From Hemicordylus capensis (lineage: Eukaryota > Chordata > Lepidosauria > Squamata > Cordylidae): a stretch of DNA of 64,000 nucleotides. Below, one piece after another: positions 63,111-64,000 of this stretch. Made by a program: the position numbers and the translations under genes. The stretch's first letter is position 1. The number at the start of each line of letters is the position of its first letter. The stretch lies in assembly GCF_027244095.1 (NCBI RefSeq), contig NC_069660.1:281936863-282000862 (forward strand), read 5' to 3'. The notes below the pieces were generated by a model. The model saw only the letters and a program-made list of their open reading frames with translations, ran no database searches and was not told where the DNA came from.

Positions 63111-64000
63111 GTTTATGACTTGGTTAGATTGAAGCCTTTTGGACATCTAGTGGATGATGTTGCCACGTGGAAAAAGAAAATCTGAAGCTGCAAAGATAGA
63201 ATTACAATGGGAATGTGGAACATAAGAAGAATGAATATGGGAAAGCTCGAGAGTGAAAGATGAAAACAGAATTGACTACAGATTGACATCTTGAGCATCA
63301 GTGAATTAAAATGGACTGGAATAGGCCACTTTCAGTCAGAAAATCATACCATTTAGTCAGGAAGGATATAGCAATGACATAACTTGGGTACAATGCAGCC
63401 AATGACCAACTTATATCAATTATATTTTGTGGACAACACTTTAACATGACAGTTTTTCAAGTCTATGCCTCAATGACTGATGCAGAAGAAGAGGAAGTTG
63501 ATGAGTTATATATATGCTCAAGTTCAGTCTGAAATTGACAGAACATGCAAGCAAGATGTGCTGCTGGTGGTTGGAGACTGGAATGCCAAAGTTGAAAATG
63601 GTAAAGAGGGAAACACAGTTGGACTGTAGGGCCTAAGAAACAGAAACAAAGCAGGAGAATGACTTATTAGTTTCTGCCAAGCCAATGATCTCTTCATTGC
63701 TAACACATTCTTCAAACAACTGAAGCAGTGCCTATACACATGGACATCACCAGATGGAGTACACAGAAATCAAATTGATTACATTATTGGTGCAAGGAGG
63801 TGGAAGAGCTGAGTTATAACAGCAAAAATGTGGCTGGAGGCCAATTGTGGAACAGATCACAAAATGCTCATTTGCAAGTTTCAAGTCAAGCTAATGTGGA
63901 AAACAAAACTATCCAATTTCCATGATATAATCCTGAGAATGTACCCACCATTTTCAAAGAGAACATCAGGAACTGCTTTCAAGTTCTGAACCTCATTGAT
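63111..64000 (+). mobile_element. BovB/RTE LINE, endonuclease domain, runs off the window
   Basis: Frames together give ILSISELKWTGIGHF-like (63290-63330), the endonuclease core LLVVGDWNAKVENG (63562-63600), FCQANDLFIANTFFKQ, LYTWTSPDGVHRNQIDYI (63730-63785) and NCGTDHKMLICKF (63845-63880). These match the apurinic-type endonuclease of BovB. Stops occur inside the domain (for example near 63360 and 63627), so it is dead. The reverse transcriptase should follow beyond 64000. The 5' limit is uncertain. Confidence 0.85.

Overview
The window looks like intergenic or intronic DNA from a squamate reptile. I find no host exon that I can name. The case for a squamate is the mix of elements: CR1 and L2 LINEs with the 3' ends typical of lizards, an L1 tail, a BovB/RTE endonuclease, a Sauria-type SINE, and many copies of tRNA- and 5S-derived SINEs ending in CCTATGTTCCTATG. 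No bacterial-style gene, operon, CRISPR array or intact RNA gene is present. Long open frames either belong to decayed LINEs or lie in non-coding sequence. || Layout. 1-5.2 kb: a 5S-SINE head, a CR1 end, an APE-type LINE of unresolved clade, then a long unnamed repeat broken by a DNA transposon and by an L2-tailed element with an unusually long target duplication. 5.7-11.6 kb: CR1 and L2 ends, a broken tRNA SINE, a Tigger-like 1-kb element with a large central hairpin, and a nest of four elements at 10.0-11.6 kb. 12-19 kb: SINEs, a 189-bp near-identical duplication, a 144-145 bp tandem array and a palindromic MITE. 20-23 kb: a block of consecutive hairpins. 23.4-26.9 kb: tRNA SINEs, then a CR1 spanning endonuclease to 3' end, both hit by one MITE family. 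28-31 kb: a possible conserved element and a diverged long repeat. 31.1-32.7 kb: an L1 tail split cleanly by a CR1. 36-39 kb: a rearranged 5S-SINE, a 9-copy minisatellite, a hAT transposase remnant and a 5S rRNA pseudogene. 41-50.6 kb: CR1 and L2 copies on both strands, one L2 with a 289-codon open reverse transcriptase frame. 51-64 kb: SINEs, three hAT MITEs with recognisable 8-bp duplications, a second copy of the unnamed repeat, a CpG-rich candidate promoter or first exon, and a BovB endonuclease running off the end. || How the parts relate. SINEs can be matched to LINE partners by shared 3' ends. The tRNA-headed and 5S-headed SINEs end like CR1. The SINE at 59.0 kb and a ~265-bp hairpin-headed family end like L2. 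The Sauria SINE belongs with BovB. The most notable signal is a SINE whose 5' part derives from 5S rRNA and whose middle and tail are shared with the tRNA SINE, so it is a 5S/tRNA/CR1 chimera; one copy is in circularly permuted order. All family names rest on pattern recognition, and boundaries are approximate unless a target duplication is given.
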